Shown here: positions 58,701 to 64,000 of the stretch, piece after piece
Layout of the letters: each line of letters begins with the position of its first letter
Numbering within the stretch: position 1 is the stretch's first letter
NCBI RefSeq assembly: GCF_000003815.2
Contig: NC_049980.1
Span: 27,160,990 to 27,224,989 of the forward strand
Origin: Branchiostoma floridae
Taxonomy: Eukaryota; Chordata; Leptocardii; Amphioxiformes; Branchiostomatidae
Reading direction: 5' to 3'
Length of the DNA: 64,000 nucleotides
Position numbers and translations under genes: made by a program
Notes under the pieces: generated by a model
What the model saw: only the letters and a program-made list of their open reading frames with translations
Databases searched by the model: none
What the model was told of the DNA's origin: nothing

Positions 58701-61700
58701 ACATAATAACAAGCTAAAGTTTCATATTATTTCTACCAGTGCAAAACTGTAAGACAATGACAATAGTTTTCATGTTACATCTTACGTATTCATTGAACCT
58801 TTTTTTTACTACAGGAGGATCAGAACTGGTTGGACCTCAGGGTTTCTGGCTGGTGTTCTGCAAAAGAAGCAGCTGATCTGTGTGGACAGTTTGCTGAGGC
58901 TATTGGTGAGTATGATACATAGTTAGGAAACGAAGATGTATGCTGACTCAAATCAAAGAACAAATCAAAACACTGTTGCTTCTGAAATTTCCTTCATGAA
59001 GTATGTTTCTTTGTATGTTTCTTTGTTCATATAATGGTACTTGTGCAGGGGATCGTGGTGATCTTCCTGGGCCATGCACTTCTCTGAAGGTCTGTTCAAA
59101 GACAAATGTCTACAAAGACAAATTGAGAAGGGTGATGTTTTCTAATTTTGACATTTTCTTGGGCAGGTGCTGAAGCTGAATCTCTATGTGTTAACCTCTT
59201 GGCTCTTGTACCGAGAGAGGTGGCCCCTAAATGGAGAATCCACATCATGAAGGCTGCACTGGTATGTCAACATATCATTCACATGTCATTACTATGTGTA
59301 GGATATATATCTTGCTGTCCAGCTTACAGGTGTACCAGGACAGAAAATACCCCTGGTCATCAGAATTTATCCCTGGGAATATTTGCTAGCGGTACACCTG
59401 TAGTTAATAAAATGCCCGTCTTTACCAACGTAGATATTGCACAAAAAAGTTGTGACATCTTTTTGCATATTTACTAAATCATTCTTTCCATATAGTTAGG
59501 ATCTTTTGGTTATCTCCTATTTTCCATGTTGAAAATGATATTTTTAGCAACGCCAAGGGGGTGAAGGCATGTTTTCCTGTACTGAATCCCTTGTGTTTAC
59601 AGAATGACAGCAGTGTCCAAGTAAGGACCAGTCTGGTGAGATCCTTCCCCATCCTCCTGCACACCCTGGGCCACAACTCTCACCATCTGGTGTATGATAT
59701 ACTACAGTAAGTTCATTATATCAAATAGTGCAATAGAGTTGTATTGTAACACTGTTCTGTTTGTAATGCCCCAGATTTTCAAAGGCCTCAGTAAATTTGT
59801 ATGTGTTGCATTGATGCAGAAGTATCTAGGGTAGAGTTATAAATATGACAATAAATTATGGACTATACATGTATAAGCCTAGGACTCGGTACTCTACCAA
59901 TTATAATGTTGATATATTAAATGATATTGCTATTTATATGTATACTAGTCAATGCCTAGGGTATTTAGGCTACCAGCATGGGGGCTGAATACATTATTGT
60001 AACCCTGATCAATTCATCTGTTTGTGAATCAGGACATCATCTCGCCTTTCTGTACAATTAAGACAGTATTTTAATTTTCAGCCCACTGATCAGAGACAAG
60101 GTACCAGAGGTGCTCCAAGCCATCTCCTCTACACTGGGACAACTATCCTGTGTGGTAGCAAAGTCTACACACCTCTCAAGGTGGATAGTATCTTAGTAGG
60201 AAATTTGTGTAACATGAACTTCAAGTCAATCATTCTTGTATATTGAAGGAATTAGTAGTGCTACAATGGAATAATGCATTACAAAAACAACCTTCTTGAA
60301 TTTTGTGGTATTAATGCTATGTGAAAACTGTATAAAGTTTCAACTGTCTGATGTACTTGACATTGTATGGCACAAGTAATGTCCATGGAAAATACATTTG
60401 AAATGGGCCAGGGGAGCAAATAAAATATTGCAGTGCCTCTTGAGCAGCATCAGGAAGGTTTATCTGTATTTGTAAATCCTGAATGACTGCACTTTGGCAA
60501 AACATGCCAGCTTTACAGTCATGCAAGGACAGCTTGTTTGTTTGTTTTGTTTGAAGCTTTGTTATTTTTATGAGAAGCTCAAAATAGAGTTTGCGAGGGA
60601 AAACAGTAGAATATGACAAATATACAGAATAATACAGATTACATATTTTAATAAATCTTTACACATATTTATCTATACATACCTAGTATTATGTTATATC
60701 AAGTGACCTGTCATACCTAGCCTTTGTTACATCTTAGTCTAAGTGAATGAATAAATAAAGGTTCAAACAAACAAGTGCTGTTTAAAGGTATTCTGTTTTG
60801 TTGTACCACCCAGGAACAACTCCAGTGATGACCATCTGTACAAGGTGACAAGGCTTGGCTGCTCTGTCTGCCAACAGAAAGGTTAGAGTTCCTTGCTACA
60901 TTGCTGGTGTAAGATGTAGCCAAAAATTCATTTCTTAGGGAAGTACAGAAACACGTGTACTTCCTTGTGATATATTCCTTTACTGACGAAAGATAATGGA
61001 TGTTTTCTGAAATGTCTGACCGTTTCTAAAATCTTATCCAAGCAGTTGCTTGAGTAATTTCTATTTGGCGTATCTTATTACCTGGATGTCTAACTTTCAT
61101 TGAAGTATTCCTTTCATTTCATTGTTAGTTATCTAATGTATGTGTGGTTTGGGTGGTACATGATCATGTTGCCCAACCTTATTCAAGAAAATGCTAAATT
61201 TAAAAGCAACTTCATTAACAGGCATATCTGGACCCACAGCCAGTGGACACCCTGTGGATCCATCAATGTTCCTGCCTTTCACCCAGCTGTTACAGAACAA
61301 GGATGAAGCTGTTAGGACTGGTATGTTCTCTGGTATTTAGCCTGCTACTAGGGGTGGGTACCGGTACGGAGGCAGTTAGCTTTGTAGGATTTCAAAAAGC
61401 CAGTGGGAGTCGAATACTACACAAAACAGATTTCTTTGTAGCAAAATGGGCCATTGTTTTGAGTATTATCCATTCACAAGTTTTCACATACTGAATCAGG
61501 TCTAGGTTCAGGGCCGGACTTGGACCTGATCCTACGGACCTGAACCGGACCTGGTCCTGAATTTTCTGTACCGCTACCCACCGTTACCTGCTACCCTTAG
61601 CATTATATGTACTGTAATGTCGTCTTGCGCCTTGTCAATTCTGATCTGTTTGCTCTGTGTTTGCCACATTTTCAGGAACTGTGTTCTTTTCAGTGTCAAT

Positions 61701-64000
61701 AATTTTGAACTGATATTGGTTCATGTACGAGGGATAATGATTTGAGAAAAGGGCACCTCACCATGTGTGCAAATGTCCATGTGCATTTCAAAGAACCCAA
61801 CACACTTATTGAGAAGAATTATAGCTATAATGTTACCTCTACTAGCTATAGAAGAAAGTGTTATGCTTCACCTCAGTCTGAGCTAGGCTGATTTTGACCA
61901 TACTATATTATACAAACTCATCTAGCTATATTTTCAACATCACTATGAGATGAGAAGAGGCCAAACATGTATTAGAATAGGTCTAAAAAACATTGTACAC
62001 GTATAAGATTAGTATTAGAAGTCCTGTCATTGTGTGTGCTTCATTACAACTTTATATCTGTATGCCTGTACTATAGCCTGAAAGGGCATGGATGTACAAT
62101 TTAGGTATGGTTGTGGTTGCCTCTAGGAATGGTCGAGTCCATCCCAGAGTTGTTCTCCCACATCCGAGTGTCAGCGGACGTCCCTGCCTCCATGTCCCTG
62201 CTGCAGAACTTCCTCTCTCCGGTGGAGGACTCCTCCTATGATGTCAGAATGGGATTCAGGTACCTGTCACTCATAGAGCACAGTTGGTACTTTGTTGGAA
62301 AATATTAAACATGTAATCTTATGTTGAGCAAAAAAGAAAACAAGTCTTTTTATTTCAGCTTACTGTATTGCAGCCCTCTTCTGGTTCAAGTGACAATCAA
62401 TTCATCTTTAAACTCAAGAAGCATGTATTATTTTTCTAATAGGTAATGATTTTACAATGTAAGATATGCATTTAACTTCACAGTATACAATTAAGCTCCT
62501 GACTATTTGAAAATTAACTGGTAACAGGAGTGGACTGCTTCTAGGTTAGGATGCATACATGTATATGGATCCTAGGGTAGGTCTAAATTATAGTGATTGA
62601 TCCTATGACTGTGAATTATAATCCTACGATCGTGAATGATATTATAATGCTCGTATTTTGAATTTCTACTGAGTTTTATCTGAGTACTGACAGCCGATTT
62701 CTGCCCCAGCAAACAGGTTGGCCACCTGGCGCGAGGGTGGTTGAGTGACTCGTCCAGCCCCCTGGTGGCCAAGCTGAAATCTGCATACCTGCGAGCAAAC
62801 AGCAGCTCCAACAGTATTCCTCTTCAGGAGACAGTGGTGCTTACCATTGGGCAGTTGGGCAGGTGAGTTGGGGCACTTCTGTAGCAATCTTACAATATAT
62901 GAAAGGTTTATTTCAAGACAGTGTTTTTTCATGGGAAATAATGGTATGGCAAGGGTTTCTTGATTTGAGTTAAAGGTTCTTGGTTCAAATTCCTTGTGGG
63001 TCTCCATGTTGTGCCCTTGAGTAAGGCACTTATAATACTTCACCATTTTGCCTTACACGGAAATAGTAGCTTAATTTTGGGATGTCAAATTGGATGTAAA
63101 AAGGTTTCATATTTGAGGAGGGTATTGATAAGGTCTAGATTAAAGTTATTTCCTGGAGAGACAGATCACAGTGGAAGTATCTCTCACCAAGGAGGTCTTT
63201 CTTTAACCTCCTTGCTCTCACATATCCTACTAGTTGTACTAACTAGTTTTTGTTTTACCATGACCCTACTGGCATGTTTTTCCAGAATAGCTGAAGGTGA
63301 CTTGTTTGGTGTAGTGTTGATAAACCTGCTGATCAGTCTGGTGTCCCTGTCCCCTGTGCTGGCAGCTCTGGCCTACAGTGAGGTAGGCAACATTGGTTAA
63401 TCATTGTTTCATAGAGCGGCATTTCCTTATAAATGTGCAAAAGGAATGTATGCATGGAATGTATGTTTTTGACAAGTCTCAGAATGTAAGTTCAACAAGA
63501 AAAAACAGTTTTGTACTGGTACACCGCACTGGTACCCACCCCTATTTGAGACCTTTTTCTTGCTTCTTCAGATTCATGACATTACGAAGGTCAGGAAGAC
63601 AAACCTCACCTCCCTCCTCACCAAACAGAGGCCCATCATTTGTAAGGTAAGTAAAACTTTACATTTGTTCCTTATCCATTAATTGGTTTCTTTGTTTTAC
63701 TTTGTTTGCATTGCATATACACAGTTAACAAAATCAGCAGTAACCAACTTTGTACATGTACAAAACAATGGACCCCTGATCTTTTTTTCTCAGTACCATA
63801 ACCATATTTCTAAGGATGCGACTTTTTAGACATTGTCATTCATCATAATCTTTATTTTCTGATTAAGTAACAAATACTTTTTACCGGGGTACTATGAATA
63901 AAAATGATTGATGTGGATTAAAATGATGCTTATTTATTCAAATTTCTAGTGGTTGTCTGAAGTTCTCCATGACTCCCAGAGTTCTGGTGGCAGTTCTACA
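49747..64000 (+). CDS. ATR: Serine/threonine-protein kinase ATR, N-terminal 988 codons (24 exons, cut by window end)
   Basis: Coding exons: 49747-49811, 50224-50315, 50675-50869, 51412-51582, 52379-52562, 53223-53337, 53683-53810, 54112-54283, 54543-54713, 55781-55959, 56402-56528, 56982-57213, 58421-58488, 58815-58905, 59167-59261, 59603-59706, 60082-60180, 60814-60881, 61222-61320, 62127-62259, 62710-62862, 63286-63382, 63572-63646, 63950-64000+. Every junction is GT/AG and in phase. Similarity to vertebrate ATR runs along the chain: TIQKRGQVVS...CQLIDVLITDLNS, MLLQFIRHGVDN, YRHVPEGYEG, the Ser/Arg-rich linker with LSRRRSL, PWLLEDQNWLDL, VVLTIGQLGRIAEGDLF, KQRPIICKWLSEVLHDSQSS. This is the HEAT-repeat solenoid that binds ATRIP; the FAT and kinase domains lie beyond the window. 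ATR senses RPA-coated single-stranded DNA and phosphorylates CHK1. An untranslated exon upstream is implied by the acceptor (AG at 49744-49745). Confidence 0.96.
51613..51905 (+). repeat. Retroelement 3'-tail fragments (two copies) in ATR intron
   Basis: GTTTGTTTGAACCTTTGTTT then ATTCA occurs at 51616 and 51783. A related tail is at 60535-60610 and an inverted one (AATAAAGGTTCAAACAAAC) at 60752-60773. These look like 3' ends of one LINE or SINE family. Confidence 0.55.
51958..52048 (+). repeat. Retroelement fragment, copy 1
   Basis: GTCTGACCGTGTCCAAAACC, CAGTTGCTTGA, GTGTATCTTATTACCTGGAT and GTCTAACTT match 61014-61096 with about 85 percent identity over ~85 bp. Non-coding, probably from the 3' UTR of a LINE. 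Confidence 0.65.
54816..54950 (+). repeat. Dispersed repeat, copy 2 of the 372-515 family
   Basis: GAAGAGCTATTCTTCCG, TAGTGACAGGAAAGGCAGAT, ATGTACAGTATG and CAAGCACAACAAACAGTG-like landmarks in the same order as 372-515. Confidence 0.6.
54993..55643. mobile_element. Non-autonomous Tc1/mariner- or pogo-like element, 651 bp, TA target
   Basis: Left end CAGTCAAACCTGTCCTGAGC then AACCAC; right end GTGGTTGCTCGGACAGGTTT then CACTG. TA flanks both ends. Internal GGTGGTTGC / GTGGCTGC phrases repeat. No transposase frame is visible, so it is non-autonomous. Confidence 0.75.
57470..57740. repeat. Tandem duplication, ~146-bp period, in ATR intron 12
   Basis: CAGAAAAAATGGAAGCTGT, ACTCC(A/G)CGTTTC, AGCTTTTTGATTGG, a GTCGC block and ACGCACAG occur at 57473-57600 and again at 57621-57740. 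Possibly part of a larger insertion that continues to about 58030. Confidence 0.7.
57970..58030 (+). mobile_element. tRNA-like (Pol III A/B box) SINE-type fragment
   Basis: TGGCTCAGTGG fits the A-box consensus, and GGGATCGAATCC about 35 nt later fits the B box; a T run follows near 58047. The T-arm stem is poorly paired and no acceptor stem forms, so this is a SINE-like remnant or tRNA pseudogene. Confidence 0.45.
61014..61096 (+). repeat. Retroelement fragment, copy 2
   Basis: Second copy of the 51958-52048 sequence, same orientation, in the ATR intron after exon 60814-60881. Confidence 0.65.
61349..61586. mobile_element. Non-autonomous hAT-like element, 238 bp, 8-bp target duplication
   Basis: Termini TAGGGGTGGGTACCGGTAC and GTACCGCTACCCACCGTTA; CCTGCTAC flanks both ends (61341-61348 and 61587-61594). 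GGTACCCACCCCT at 63531-63543 looks like the end of another copy. In the ATR intron after exon 61222-61320. Confidence 0.8.
63188..63214. repeat. Short palindromic insertion, 27 bp, with perfect 7-bp target duplication
   Basis: CAAGGAGGTCTTTC / TTTAACCTCCTTG; CTCTCAC on both sides (63181-63187 and 63215-63221). In an ATR intron. Confidence 0.8.

Overview
The window looks like nuclear DNA of an invertebrate deuterostome, most likely a cephalochordate (amphioxus, Branchiostoma). The reasons are intron-rich genes with GT/AG splice sites and vertebrate-like protein sequences (ATR, TPGS2, an MPO/TPO-type peroxidase, a BTB-Kelch protein), and a very dense load of small palindromic and TIR-bearing repeats. 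The species call is inference. Two 100-base N runs mark assembly gaps.

Layout. (1) 1-7.1 kb, minus strand: a nine-exon animal heme peroxidase. All exon phases join into 705 codons plus a stop, but codon 160 is TGA where the family has Trp. (2) 8.1-11.5 kb, plus strand: a two-coding-exon BTB-BACK-Kelch gene with a probable non-coding first exon, followed by a ~55-bp minisatellite. (3) 13.9-19.0 kb, minus strand: a 1,687-codon single-exon ORF of unknown function. It has a recurring globular module and nine 32-residue repeats. (4) 19-28 kb: no convincing gene, only TIR elements, palindromes and possible 5' non-coding exons. (5) 28.4-38.4 kb, minus strand: TPGS2 (tubulin polyglutamylase complex subunit 2), nine exons, 314 aa, with introns crowded with nested small transposons. 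(6) 38.4-48.2 kb: a giant imperfect palindrome. About 290 bp of ordinary sequence and then kilobases of a ~90-bp satellite appear in one orientation on the left and reverse-complemented on the right. This resembles a foldback element. (7) 48.8-49.45 kb: a cluster of short dyads around CACTGG...CCAGTG, just upstream of (8) 49.7-64 kb, plus strand: the first 24 coding exons (988 codons) of the checkpoint kinase gene ATR, running off the window before its kinase domain.

TPGS2 and ATR lie head to head with the palindrome and the dyad cluster between their starts. The genes do not form a pathway. The most unusual content is in the repeats. A recurrent set of 22-35 bp palindromes ends in CAAGGA...TCCTTG; several are bracketed by 7-bp target-site duplications, and one locus has a paralogous empty site in a neighbouring duplicated unit.
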